The notes: generated by a model not told the origin, from the sequence alone. A DNA stretch of 64,000 nucleotides from Galaxea fascicularis (GCA_948470475.1 OX419335.1:39955594-40019593), one strand, 5' to 3'; positions 18,948-30,635 are shown, counted from the first letter of the stretch. Program-made: numbers and translations.

Positions 18948-20330
18948 TTACTTATGCTTGTGTTTCTTCGTACGTCCATTGTTCGTGTTCCGCTTTTTTG
19001 CGCTTGGTTCGCCAGTCTCAGAAGAATCAGAAAGTTCTCGAGTGTTCTTGTTAGCCGGTTTTCCTGTTACCAAAGTGGGGGCGGTCGGTTTTCGTGTTGG
19101 AATTGTCACGGGCGGCGGTTTAGCGGGAGTTCTTCCCTGCACAGAAGGGGTAAAAGGCTTCGAAGCAGATCCAGTTTCGTCGGTCATCGTCTCGTCCTCT
19201 GCGTCGCTAATCACCGGTGAACTCACTGCGGAGAGGAATCCATCAACGGCAGTTTCAGTCGGTTCCGTGGGGCGTGTCAGATCCGTGGCGTTCAAAGGGT
19301 GTGCCGGTTGTACGGGTTGTTCGGGGACGTTTTCAGGTTCAGTTAAAAGTTCGATAGTCTCAGTTGGTTGTGTTTCAGGTGAATTTTCCGTCGAAGGAGG
19401 GGTTCCAGAAGGGTGATCCGTTGGTGGAGTTGGCGTACCCGCGTCATCTTCGCTTTCATCGTTATCACTGGTTTCACTGGAAGAACGGCTCGTGTCTTGG
19501 GCCCACGAGAACGAACAGAAGCGCGCCTTGTGCTCAACAGATTTACAAATATTACAACGGATGGGTTCGGGGCAGTCAGAGGCCAAATGTCCAGTAGAAT
19601 CGCAGTTATAGCAAACAGAAACACGGCAGGTATTAGCGTAGTGACCCGGTTGGTTGCAATGACGGCACGTACGGGTTTGTCCTTCGTAGCGCAAGTGAAT
19701 TAAAATTTTGCCAAAACGGAGAAAACTCGGGATAGCTCTTTTGATTCTCACACGGTAATGGCGCACACCGTCCTGAATCTTCTCTAGCCCTTCCAGGCGA
19801 AAATATCCACGGCGATGGCTCATCACGTCACAGAAAGCGGATAAACGATTAATTATTGTCGTGTCGGGCATCTCGTACGGCGCATCAAATATTTGCAAGT
19901 AAGTAAGCGGTTGATCGACGTCTTGCACAGCAAATTGTTGGCCATGGATTTCTAGAGTGTTTCGCTTCAGGAAGCTTTCACGGTAACGGGGATGGCGGAA
20001 GGTGATGTTAATCGCGCCAGACGACATTCGTTGCACACAGGAGATTTGCTTAGGATCCACAGCCGCATCATTCAAAGCACCAAAGAAATCGTGGGCAGGC
20101 AGAAAAATTCTCGGATTCACCACAGCAGTACAGGGACGATAAGGGACTTCATTTTCCACATCAACAACTAAAACAGATTCATCATTCTCCTGGACAGGTC
20201 TCACTACATCAGCATAAGAATTGGTTGGCCGTAAAACGGCGGAATTTTCAGCATCGGCCGCAGCCACGGGGTTTCTCGTCAGGTCACCATTTTGTTGTTG
20301 TTGTGTGCCCGATTGGGCGCTGTCGCTCAT
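18948..20330 (-). CDS. ORF1 protein of retrotransposon 2 (nucleic-acid-binding, CCHC)
   Basis: 460 residues from MSDSAQSG. Three CCHC knuckles stand at about 222-235, 240-253 and 259-272. The region before them has a short block PSFLRFGK like that of retrotransposon 1 (PSFLRFGR), supporting homology. The C-terminal half is rich in Pro/Thr/Glu/Ser and ends in a Lys/Arg/His-rich tail (TKKHKHK). The frame stays open upstream through the U2 5' fragment to 20627. I chose the internal ATG because the upstream 99 codons are array sequence, not element sequence. Confidence 0.92.
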   Translation of the reverse strand: MSDSAQSGTQQQQNGDLTRNPVAAADAENSAVLRPTNSYADVVRPVQENDESVLVVDVENEVPYRPCTAVVNPRIFLPAHDFFGALNDAAVDPKQISCVQRMSSGAINITFRHPRYRESFLKRNTLEIHGQQFAVQDVDQPLTYLQIFDAPYEMPDTTIINRLSAFCDVMSHRRGYFRLEGLEKIQDGVRHYRVRIKRAIPSFLRFGKILIHLRYEGQTRTCRHCNQPGHYANTCRVSVCYNCDSTGHLASDCPEPIRCNICKSVEHKARFCSFSWAQDTSRSSSETSDNDESEDDAGTPTPPTDHPSGTPPSTENSPETQPTETIELLTEPENVPEQPVQPAHPLNATDLTRPTEPTETAVDGFLSAVSSPVISDAEDETMTDETGSASKPFTPSVQGRTPAKPPPVTIPTRKPTAPTLVTGKPANKNTRELSDSSETGEPSAKKRNTNNGRTKKHKHK

Positions 20331-20413
20331 TTTTAAGCCGACAGACGCCCTCACTTCTCGGCAACCCCAAATATGGAACTTCGGAAAAGGAACGACTAGA
20401 ACTGACCAATCAC
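20331..20413 (-). other. 5' UTR of retrotransposon 2
   Basis: Only 83 bp between the target duplication and the ORF1 ATG. No room for an obvious promoter; see the finding on U2-driven transcription. Confidence 0.7.
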
Positions 20414-20423
20414 AAGAACAGAT
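20414..20423. repeat. Target-site duplication of retrotransposon 2, right copy
   Basis: aagaacagat, preceded by element sequence (atcac) rather than U2 sequence, which fixes the element boundary. Confidence 0.93.
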
Positions 20424-20460
20424 ACTACACTTGATCTTAGCCAAAAGGCCGAGAAGCGAT
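20414..20460 (-). pseudogene. RNU2: U2 snRNA copy 5, 5' fragment
   Basis: U2 nucleotides 1-47, with nt 38-47 being the right copy of the target duplication. The U2 promoter upstream is intact, so transcripts starting here would run straight into retrotransposon 2. Confidence 0.95.
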
Positions 20461-20931
20461 GGCGAAAAGGTTCGCTGAGGCTTGGGTGGTTGTTGTCTCC
20501 TACCCTCGAGATATGGTGGTCTGAAAACTGTCGCGTCCCGAGCTATGCTTCCATCAACTTGAGCCCCTACCACCCCCTCTAAGGGAACTGACTGGCAGGT
20601 GCATTGTACTAGCGTCATGGAGAACACGCACCGCTAAACCAGGCGCAAAAATCGCTTCAATCTTGCAAAAGATATGCATTCCCTAGTGACATAACAGTTC
20701 GCCCGTTCACAGACAAACACAGGGCAAAATCGATAACCTTGAAACGAGGCTAGTCTCCACATACCTTGACGTTTACAGCTGACTTGGCGTTTCGCTGCCA
20801 ATTTGGCGCCAAAACGTGCGGGACTAAGTTCCAGCAGATTTTCAATTGAAACTCTTCCCGAGTCAAGTCTCAAGAAATGTCTCGTTTACAAGTCCACTTA
20901 TAAAACAGTAAATTTTCGCCCCTTATCTTTC

Positions 20932-20992
20932 GTCTACGACCATACCACAGGGAAAACACCGGTTCTCGTCCGATCACCGAAGTTAAGCCCTG

Positions 20993-21027
<35 letters not shown>

Positions 21028-21051
21028 GGGAATACCCCGTGTTGTAGGCTT
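20932..21051 (+). rRNA. RNA5S: 5S ribosomal RNA, copy 6
   Basis: Full 120-bp copy, first after the second retrotransposon. Confidence 0.97.
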
Positions 21052-21929
21052 CCCTTTTGCATTTTTACCCACTGTACTAAGCCATTTCATTATTACCAAG
21101 CAACACTACGGGCTTACATAGCAAGTAATAGCAAGTGGGGAAGGCCAAATGCTCTACAAAACCAAACACAGCGCACTCAAAACAATTTAAACGGCCTAAA
21201 ACCGCCAGCGCGATCGGAGTTCGTCAGCGCGCGAGATAGGATGTTTACGTTTCCCTTGTGACATCAAATTAACGCTTGTGACATCAAATTATCTCAACAA
21301 CAACAGCTCAGGCGGCAATTGCAGGCTATTCGACCGCATTCCAGCGCCTTTACGGCCTAAAACCAACGACAAAACAAGGAAAATCAATCGGGCAACGACC
21401 ACAATCGAACAGCAACGACCGAGGGGATTTTTTCCGACCGCCGATCGGCCAATTTAACGGCTATTTTTCAAACACACTCCGACCGACCGACGGCTATTCT
21501 AACCCAAGAAAAAAACACAAAAATGTACTCACTGTTGGCAGAACCCACCGCCTTCCTCCGAGTGTTTCTCTTCCTCCGCGGGTAGAGCTTGTTGAATTTT
21601 CCACTGTCGCGCTGCAAGTCAACGGACATCAACTGAAGTGAGTCACTCGCATTTCTGTGCCGTACGTACTTAGTAAACACCGCAAAATCCTGATAACTGA
21701 CTGCAAACGCAAGCAAACCTACCTTTTACTCGTTTTCCTCACTCCCTCGGCGATCCTGTATTTCAAATCCATCCGTATTTCTTCCTCGCTCGCGCTCTCT
21801 GCCCTGCAACCGAACACAACACATTCAAAATTTCCCGGCCGCTCAGTCACTCAGTTAAACATCAACCACTTAACAACAGTCACGCACGCACGCACTGGCT
21901 AACTTACTACACTGCTCTAGCTACCTAGA

Positions 21930-21930
21930 T

Positions 21931-21967
<37 letters not shown>

Positions 21968-21973
21968 ATTATA

Positions 21974-22016
<43 letters not shown>

Positions 22017-22017
22017 A

Positions 22018-22064
<47 letters not shown>

Positions 22065-22094
22065 ATCACAGTACCTCCCGCGTCAGGTAAGTAT
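21930..22094 (-). ncRNA. RNU1: U1 snRNA, copy 6
   Basis: Full-length copy 137 bp left of the assembly gap. Confidence 0.95.
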
Positions 22095-22231
22095 GAGTTG
22101 TTGGCGACCATCTCCCACGGAAGAACTGTCTAACCCTCATATGCCTTGTGGTAACGGCCCTCAGGTCCGGCCAGAGAGGTGGTCTTTCAATGCCTCAGCT
22201 CGCCACTTGTACTGTCTAACCTGCTAGCAAG

Positions 22232-22431
22232 NNNNNNNNNNNNNNNNNNNNNNNNNNNNNNNNNNNNNNNNNNNNNNNNNNNNNNNNNNNNNNNNNNNNN
22301 NNNNNNNNNNNNNNNNNNNNNNNNNNNNNNNNNNNNNNNNNNNNNNNNNNNNNNNNNNNNNNNNNNNNNNNNNNNNNNNNNNNNNNNNNNNNNNNNNNNN
22401 NNNNNNNNNNNNNNNNNNNNNNNNNNNNNNN
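22232..22431. other. Assembly gap of exactly 200 N
   Basis: The left flank ends in the U1-U2 spacer (ctgctagcaag). The right flank starts inside a U1 gene (acccacatttgggg), about 245 bp earlier in unit coordinates. The flanks therefore overlap in unit phase, and the gap length is arbitrary. It can hide any number of units or be a false join. Confidence 0.99.
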
Positions 22432-22464
<33 letters not shown>

Positions 22465-22465
22465 A

Positions 22466-22512
<47 letters not shown>

Positions 22513-22542
22513 ATCACAGTACCTCCCGCGTCAGGTAAGTAT
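22432..22542 (-). ncRNA. RNU1: U1 snRNA fragment at the assembly gap
   Basis: The 5' 111 nt of U1 are present, including the 5' splice-site pairing end. The 3' third is cut off by the N run. It is a partial copy because of the gap, not evidence of a pseudogene. Confidence 0.93.
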
Positions 22543-22758
22543 GAGTTGTTGGCGACCATCTCCCACGGAAGAACTGTCTAACCCTCATATGCCTTGTGGT
22601 AACGGCCCTCAGGTCCGGCCAGAGAGGTGGTCTTCAATGCCTCAGCTCGCCACTTGTACTGTCTAACCTGCTAGCAAGAAATAAAAACACATGGCCAAGG
22701 TTTGATGTTTAGTTGGTTTCTTTTTTTTTCAATTGAATATTTCTTCCCCAAGGGGAAG

Positions 22759-22944
22759 TGGGCCGCACTCGGAGGTAGTGCTATACCGAGGCAACCCGTG
22801 GCTGGGACGAGGCAAGCCTCTTTTCCACAGCCCAATTCCAAAAATCAGTTTAATATATGAGCTGCTCAATGAGCAGCGTATCAGATATTAAGCTGATAAG
22901 AACAGATACTACACTTGATCTTAGCCAAAAGGCCGAGAAGCGAT
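22759..22944 (-). ncRNA. RNU2: U2 snRNA, copy 6
   Basis: Full 186-nt copy, first after the gap, type B. Confidence 0.96.
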
Positions 22945-23414
22945 GGCGAAAAGGTTCGCTGAGGCTTGGGTGGTTGTTGTCTCCTACCCTCGAGATATGG
23001 TGGTCTGAAAACTGTCGCGTCCGAGCTATGCTTCCATCAACTTGAGCCCCTACCACCCCCTCTAAGGGAACTGACTGGCAGGTGCATTGTACTAGCGTCA
23101 TGGAGAACACGCACCGCTAAACCAGGCGCAAAAATCGCTTCAATCTTGCAAAAGATATGCATTCCCTAGTGACATAACAGTTCGCCCGTTCACAGACAAA
23201 CACAGGGCAAAATCGATAACCTTGAAACGAGGCTAGTCTCCACATACCTTGACGTTTACAGCTGACTTGGCGTTTCGCTGCCAATTTGGCGCCAAAACGT
23301 GCGGGACTAAGTTCCAGCAGATTTTCAATTGAAACTCTTCCCGAGTCAAGTCTCAAGAAATGTCTCGTTTACAAGTCCACTTATAAAACAGTAAATTTTC
23401 GCCCCTTATCTTTC

Positions 23415-23475
23415 GTCTACGACCATACCACAGGGAAAACACCGGTTCTCGTCCGATCACCGAAGTTAAGCCCTG

Positions 23476-23510
<35 letters not shown>

Positions 23511-23534
23511 GGGAATACCCCGTGTTGTAGGCTT
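23415..23534 (+). rRNA. RNA5S: 5S ribosomal RNA, copy 7
   Basis: Full 120-bp copy, first after the assembly gap. Confidence 0.97.
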
Positions 23535-24410
23535 CCCTTTTGCATTTTTACCCACTGTACTAAGCCATTTCATTATTACCAAGCAACACTACGGGCTTAC
23601 ATAGCAAGTAATAGCAAGTGGGGAAGGCCAAATGCTCTACAAAACCAAACACAGCGCACTCAAAACAATTTAAACGGCCTAAAACCGCCAGCGCGATCGG
23701 AGTTCGTCAGCGCGCGAGATAGGATGTTTACGTTTCCCTTGTGACATCAAATTAACGCTTGTGACATCAAATTATCTCAACAACAACAGCTCAGGCGGCA
23801 ATTGCAGGCTATTCGACCGCATTCCAGCGCCTTTACGGCCTAAAACCAACGACAAAACAAGGAAAATCAATCGGGCAACGACCACAATCGAACAGCAACG
23901 ACCGAGGGGATTTTTTCCGACCGCCGATCGGCCAATTTAACGGCTATTTTTCAAACACACTCCGACCGACCGACGGCTATTCTAACCCAAGAAAAAAACA
24001 CAAAAATGTACTCACTGTTGGCAGAACCCACCGCCTTCCTCCGAGTGTTTCTCTTCCTCCGCGGGTAGAGCTTGTTGAATTTTCCACTGTCGCGCTGCAA
24101 GTCAACGGACATCAACTGAAGTGAGTCACTCGCATTTCTGTGCCGTACGTACTTAGTAAACACCGCAAAATCCTGATAACTGACTGCAAACGCAAGCAAA
24201 CCTACCTTTTACTCGTTTTCCTCACTCCTCGGCGATCCTGTATTTCAAATCCATCCGTATTTCTTCCTCGCTCGCGCTCTCTGCCCTGCAACCGAACACA
24301 ACACATTCAAAATTTCCCGCCGCTCAGTCACTCAGTTAAACATCAACCACTTAACAACAGTCACGCACGCACGCACTGGCTAACTTACTACACTGCTCTA
24401 GCTACCTAGA

Positions 24411-24411
24411 T

Positions 24412-24448
<37 letters not shown>

Positions 24449-24454
24449 ATTATA

Positions 24455-24497
<43 letters not shown>

Positions 24498-24498
24498 A

Positions 24499-24545
<47 letters not shown>

Positions 24546-24575
24546 ATCACAGTACCTCCCGCGTCAGGTAAGTAT
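24411..24575 (-). ncRNA. RNU1: U1 snRNA, copy 7
   Basis: Full-length copy in the error-rich stretch right of the gap. The gene itself shows no change. Confidence 0.95.
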
Positions 24576-24790
24576 GAGTTGTTGGCGACCATCTCCCACG
24601 GAAGAACTGTCTAACCCTCATATGCCTTGTGGTAACGGCCCTCAGGTCCGGCCAGAGAGGTGGTCTTTCAATGCCTCAGCTCGCCACTTGTACTGTCTAA
24701 CCTGCTAGCAAGAATAAAAACACATGGCCAAGGTTTGATGTTTAGTTGGTTTCTTTTTTTTTCAATTGAATATTTCTTCCCCAAGGGAAG

Positions 24791-24975
24791 TGGGCCGCAC
24801 TCGGAGGTAGTGCTATACGAGGCAACCCGTGGCTGGGACGAGGCAAGCCTCTTTTCCACAGCCCAATTCCAAAAATCAGTTTAATATATGAGCTGCTCAA
24901 TGAGCAGCGTATCAGATATTAAGCTGATAAGAACAGATACTACACTTGATCTTAGCCAAAAGGCCGAGAAGCGAT
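24791..24975 (-). ncRNA. RNU2: U2 snRNA, copy 7 (one deletion)
   Basis: 185 nt. One base is missing in stem loop IV (ctatacgagg for ctataccgagg). The palindrome 3' of it is also short by one base. Likely consensus error. Confidence 0.92.
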
Positions 24976-25442
24976 GGCGAAAAGGTTCGCTGAGGCTTGG
25001 GTGGTTGTTGTCTCCTACCCTCGAGATATGGTGGTCTGAAAACTGTCGCGTCCCGAGCTATGCTTCCATCAACTTGAGCCCTACCACCCCTCTAAGGGAA
25101 CTGACTGGCAGGTGCATTGTACTAGCGTCATGGAGAACACGCACCGCTAAACCAGGCGCAAAAATCGCTTCAATCTTGCAAAAGATATGCATTCCCTAGT
25201 GACATAACAGTTCGCCCGTTCACAGACAAACACAGGGCAAATCGATAACCTTGAAACGAGGCTAGTCTCCACATACCTTGACGTTTACAGCTGACTTGGC
25301 GTTTCGCTGCCAATTTGGCGCCAAAACGTGCGGGACTAAGTTCCAGCAGATTTTCAATGAAACTCTTCCCGAGTCAAGTCTCAAGAAATGTCTCGTTTAC
25401 AAGTCCACTTATAAAACAGTAAATTTTCGCCCCTTATCTTTC

Positions 25443-25503
25443 GTCTACGACCATACCACAGGGAAAACACCGGTTCTCGTCCGATCACCGAAGTTAAGCC
25501 CTG

Positions 25504-25538
<35 letters not shown>

Positions 25539-25560
25539 GGAATACCCGTGTTGTAGGCTT
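25443..25560 (+). rRNA. RNA5S: 5S ribosomal RNA, copy 8 (two single-base deletions)
   Basis: 118 bp long. One g and one c are missing in the 3' part (gcctggaatacccgtg instead of gcctgggaataccccgtg). Both losses fall in homopolymer runs inside a region full of similar losses, so consensus error is more likely than true decay. Confidence 0.9.
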
Positions 25561-26435
25561 CCCTTTTGCATTTTTACCCACTGTACTAAGCATTTCATTA
25601 TTACCAAGCAACACTACGGGCTTACATAGCAAGTAATAGCAAGTGGGGAAGGCCAAATGCTCTACAAAACCAAACACAGCGCACTCAAAACAATTTAAAC
25701 GGCCTAAAACCGCCAGCGCGATCGGAGTTCGTCAGCGCGCGAGATAGGATGTTTACGTTTCCCTTGTGACATCAAATTAACGCTTGTGACATCAAATTAT
25801 CTCAACAACAACAGCTCAGGCGGCAATTGCAGCTATTCGACCGCATTCCAGCGCCTTTACGGCCTAAAACCAACGACAAAACAAGGAAAATCAATCGGGC
25901 AACGACCACAATCGAACAGCAACGACCGAGGGGATTTTTTCCGACCGCCGATCGGCCAATTTAACGGCTATTTTTCAACACACTCCGACCGACCGACGGC
26001 TATTCTAACCCAAGAAAAAAAACACAAAAATGTACTCACTGTGGCAGAACCCACCGCCTTCCTCCGAGTGTTTCTCTTCCTCCGCGGGTAGAGCTTGTTG
26101 AATTTTCCACTGTCGCGCTGCAAGTCAACGGACATCAACTGAAGTGAGTCACTCGCATTTCTGTGCCGTACGTACTTAGTAAACACCGCAAAATCCTGAT
26201 AACTGACTGCAAACGCAAGCAAACCTACCTTTTACTCGTTTTCCTCACTCCCTCGGCGATCCTGTATTTCAAATCCATCCGTATTTCTTCCTCGCTCGCG
26301 CTCTCTGCCCTGCAACCGAACACAACACATTCAAAATTTCCCGGCCGCTCAGTCACTCAGTTAAACATCAACCACTTAACAACAGTCACGCACGCACGCA
26401 CTGGCTAACTTACTACACTGCTCTAGCTACCTAGA

Positions 26436-26436
26436 T

Positions 26437-26468
<32 letters not shown>

Positions 26469-26478
26469 AGAAATTATA

Positions 26479-26521
<43 letters not shown>

Positions 26522-26522
26522 A

Positions 26523-26569
<47 letters not shown>

Positions 26570-26599
26570 ATCACAGTACCTCCCGCGTCAGGTAAGTAT
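26436..26599 (-). ncRNA. RNU1: U1 snRNA, copy 8 (one deletion)
   Basis: 164 nt. One c is missing next to the Sm site (ccccactacag instead of ccccactaccag). This is probably a consensus error, since neighbouring sequence has many such losses. Confidence 0.92.
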
Positions 26600-26814
26600 G
26601 AGTTGTTGGCGACCATCTCCCACGGAAGAACTGTCTAACCCTCATATGCCTTGTGGTAACGGCCCTCAGGTCCGGCCAGAGAGGTGGTCTTTCAATGCCT
26701 CAGCTCGCCACTTGTACTGTCTAACCTGCTAGCAAGAAATAAAACACATGGCCAAGGTTTGATGTTTAGTTGGTTTCTTTTTTTTCAATTGAATATTTCT
26801 TCCCCAAGGGGAAG

Positions 26815-27000
26815 TGGGCCGCACTCGGAGGTAGTGCTATACCGAGGCAACCCGTGGCTGGGACGAGGCAAGCCTCTTTTCCACAGCCCAATTCCAAAAA
26901 TCAGTTTAATATATGAGCTGCTCAATGAGCAGCGTATCAGATATTAAGCTGATAAGAACAGATACTACACTTGATCTTAGCCAAAAGGCCGAGAAGCGAT
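26815..27000 (-). ncRNA. RNU2: U2 snRNA, copy 8
   Basis: Full 186-nt copy. Confidence 0.96.
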
Positions 27001-27464
27001 GGCGAAAAGGTTCGCTGAGGCTTGGGTGGTTGTTGTCTCCTACCCTCGAGATATGGTGGTCTGAAAACTGTCGCGTCCCGAGCTATGCTTCCTGAGCCCC
27101 TACCACCCCCTCTAAGGGAACTGACTGGCAGGTGCATTGTACTAGCGTCATGGAGAACACGCACCGCTAAACCAGGCGCAAAAATCGCTTCAATCTTGCA
27201 AAAGATATGCATTCCCTAGTGACATAACAGTTCGCCCGTTCACAGACAAACACAGGGCAAAATCGATAACCTTGAAACGAGGCTAGTCTCCACATACCTT
27301 GACGTTTACAGCTGACTTGGCGTTTCGCTGCCAATTTGGCGCCAAAACGTGCGGGACTAAGTTCCAGCAGATTTTCAATTGAAACTCTTCCCGAGTCAAG
27401 TCTCAAGAAATGTCTCGTTTACAAGTCCACTTATAAAACAGTAAATTTTCGCCCCTTATCTTTC

Positions 27465-27525
27465 GTCTACGACCATACCACAGGGAAAACACCGGTTCTC
27501 GTCCGATCACCGAAGTTAAGCCCTG

Positions 27526-27560
<35 letters not shown>

Positions 27561-27584
27561 GGGAATACCCCGTGTTGTAGGCTT
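27465..27584 (+). rRNA. RNA5S: 5S ribosomal RNA, copy 9
   Basis: Full 120-bp copy. Confidence 0.97.
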
Positions 27585-28462
27585 CCCTTTTGCATTTTTA
27601 CCCACTGTACTAAGCCATTTCATTATTACCAAGCAACACTACGGGCTTACATAGCAAGTAATAGCAAGTGGGGAAGGCCAAATGCTCTACAAAACCAAAC
27701 ACAGCGCACTCAAAACAATTTAAACGGCCTAAAACCGCCAGCGCGATCGGAGTTCGTCAGCGCGCGAGATAGGATGTTTACGTTTCCCTTGTGACATCAA
27801 ATTAACGCTTGTGACATCAAATTATCTCAACAACAACAGCTCAGGCGGCAATTGCAGGCTATTCGACCGCATTCCAGCGCCTTTACGGCCTAAAACCAAC
27901 GACAAAACAAGGAAAATCAATCGGGCAACGACCACAATCGAACAGCAACGACCGAGGGGATTTTTTCCGACCGCCGATCGGCCAATTTAACGGCTATTTT
28001 TCAAACACACTCCGACCGACCGACGGCTATTCTAACCCAAGAAAAAAACACAAAAATGTACTCACTGTTGGCAGAACCCACCGCCTTCCTCCGAGTGTTT
28101 CTCTTCCTCCGCGGGTAGAGCTTGTTGAATTTTCCACTGTCGCGCTGCAAGTCAACGGACATCAACTGAAGTGAGTCACTCGCATTTCTGTGCCGTACGT
28201 ACTTAGTAAACACCGCAAAATCCTGATAACTGACTGCAAACGCAAGCAAACCTACCTTTTACTCGTTTTCCTCACTCCCTCGGCGATCCTGTATTTCAAA
28301 TCCATCCGTATTTCTTCCTCGCTCGCGCTCTCTGCCCTGCAACCGAACACAACACATTCAAAATTTCCCGGCCGCTCAGTCACTCAGTTAAACATCAACC
28401 ACTTAACAACAGTCACGCACGCACGCACTGGCTAACTTACTACACTGCTCTAGCTACCTAGA

Positions 28463-28463
28463 T

Positions 28464-28500
<37 letters not shown>

Positions 28501-28506
28501 ATTATA

Positions 28507-28549
<43 letters not shown>

Positions 28550-28550
28550 A

Positions 28551-28597
<47 letters not shown>

Positions 28598-28627
28598 ATC
28601 ACAGTACCTCCCGCGTCAGGTAAGTAT
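28463..28627 (-). ncRNA. RNU1: U1 snRNA, copy 9
   Basis: Full-length copy. Confidence 0.95.
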
Positions 28628-28845
28628 GAGTTGTTGGCGACCATCTCCCACGGAAGAACTGTCTAACCCTCATATGCCTTGTGGTAACGGCCCTCAGGTC
28701 CGGCCAGAGAGGTGGTCTTTCAATGCCTCAGCTCGCCACTTGTACTGTCTAACCTGCTAGCAAGAAATAAAAACACATGGCCAAGGTTTGATGTTTAGTT
28801 GGTTTCTTTTTTTTTTCAATTGAATATTTCTTCCCCAAGGGGAAG

Positions 28846-29031
28846 TGGGCCGCACTCGGAGGTAGTGCTATACCGAGGCAACCCGTGGCTGGGACGAGGC
28901 AAGCCTCTTTTCCACAGCCCAATTCCAAAAATCAGTTTAATATATGAGCTGCTCAATGAGCAGCGTATCAGATATTAAGCTGATAAGAACAGATACTACA
29001 CTTGATCTTAGCCAAAAGGCCGAGAAGCGAT
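28846..29031 (-). ncRNA. RNU2: U2 snRNA, copy 9
   Basis: Full 186-nt copy. Confidence 0.96.
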
Positions 29032-29502
29032 GGCGAAAAGGTTCGCTGAGGCTTGGGTGGTTGTTGTCTCCTACCCTCGAGATATGGTGGTCTGAAAACT
29101 GTCGCGTCCCGAGCTATGCTTCCATCAACTTGAGCCCCTACCACCCCCTCTAAGGGAACTGACTGGCAGGTGCATTGTACTAGCGTCATGGAGAACACGC
29201 ACCGCTAAACCAGGCGCAAAAATCGCTTCAATCTTGCAAAAGATATGCATTCCCTAGTGACATAACAGTTCGCCCGTTCACAGACAAACACAGGGCAAAA
29301 TCGATAACCTTGAAACGAGGCTAGTCTCCACATACCTTGACGTTTACAGCTGACTTGGCGTTTCGCTGCCAATTTGGCGCCAAAACGTGCGGGACTAAGT
29401 TCCAGCAGATTTTCAATTGAAACTCTTCCCGAGTCAAGTCTCAAGAAATGTCTCGTTTACAAGTCCACTTATAAAACAGTAAATTTTCGCCCCTTATCTT
29501 TC

Positions 29503-29563
29503 GTCTACGACCATACCACAGGGAAAACACCGGTTCTCGTCCGATCACCGAAGTTAAGCCCTG

Positions 29564-29598
<35 letters not shown>

Positions 29599-29622
29599 GG
29601 GAATACCCCGTGTTGTAGGCTT
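29503..29622 (+). rRNA. RNA5S: 5S ribosomal RNA, copy 10
   Basis: Full 120-bp copy. Confidence 0.97.
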
Positions 29623-30500
29623 CCCTTTTGCATTTTTACCCACTGTACTAAGCCATTTCATTATTACCAAGCAACACTACGGGCTTACATAGCAAGTAAT
29701 AGCAAGTGGGGAAGGCCAAATGCTCTACAAAACCAAACACAGCGCACTCAAAACAATTTAAACGGCCTAAAACCGCCAGCGCGATCGGAGTTCGTCAGCG
29801 CGCGAGATAGGATGTTTACGTTTCCCTTGTGACATCAAATTAACGCTTGTGACATCAAATTATCTCAACAACAACAGCTCAGGCGGCAATTGCAGGCTAT
29901 TCGACCGCATTCCAGCGCCTTTACGGCCTAAAACCAACGACAAAACAAGGAAAATCAATCGGGCAACGACCACAATCGAACAGCAACGACCGAGGGGATT
30001 TTTTCCGACCGCCGATCGGCCAATTTAACGGCTATTTTTCAAACACACTCCGACCGACCGACGGCTATTCTAACCCAAGAAAAAAACACAAAAATGTACT
30101 CACTGTTGGCAGAACCCACCGCCTTCCTCCGAGTGTTTCTCTTCCTCCGCGGGTAGAGCTTGTTGAATTTTCCACTGTCGCGCTGCAAGTCAACGGACAT
30201 CAACTGAAGTGAGTCACTCGCATTTCTGTGCCGTACGTACTTAGTAAACACCGCAAAATCCTGATAACTGACTGCAAACGCAAGCAAACCTACCTTTTAC
30301 TCGTTTTCCTCACTCCCTCGGCGATCCTGTATTTCAAATCCATCCGTATTTCTTCCTCGCTCGCGCTCTCTGCCCTGCAACCGAACACAACACATTCAAA
30401 ATTTCCCGGCCGCTCAGTCACTCAGTTAAACATCAACCACTTAACAACAGTCACGCACGCACGCACTGGCTAACTTACTACACTGCTCTAGCTACCTAGA

Positions 30501-30501
30501 T

Positions 30502-30538
<37 letters not shown>

Positions 30539-30544
30539 ATTATA

Positions 30545-30587
<43 letters not shown>

Positions 30588-30588
30588 A

Positions 30589-30635
<47 letters not shown>

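Larger units (their letters stand above)
15290..20413 (-). mobile_element. Retrotransposon 2: second U2-targeted APE-type non-LTR element
   Basis: This 5.1-kb element lies in the same orientation and at the same U2 position as retrotransposon 1, but is a distinct family. It has an 83-bp 5' UTR, ORF1 (20330-18948), ORF2 (18891-15409), a ~119-bp 3' UTR with aataaa, and a 17-nt poly(A) tail (T run at 15290-15306). It is flanked by a perfect 10-bp target duplication aagaacagat (15280-15289 and 20414-20423). This is a complete, recent insertion made by target-primed reverse transcription. Confidence 0.95.

Noticed and set aside
22179..22491. Open frames spanning the N run
   Set aside because: They exist only because N codons contain no stop.
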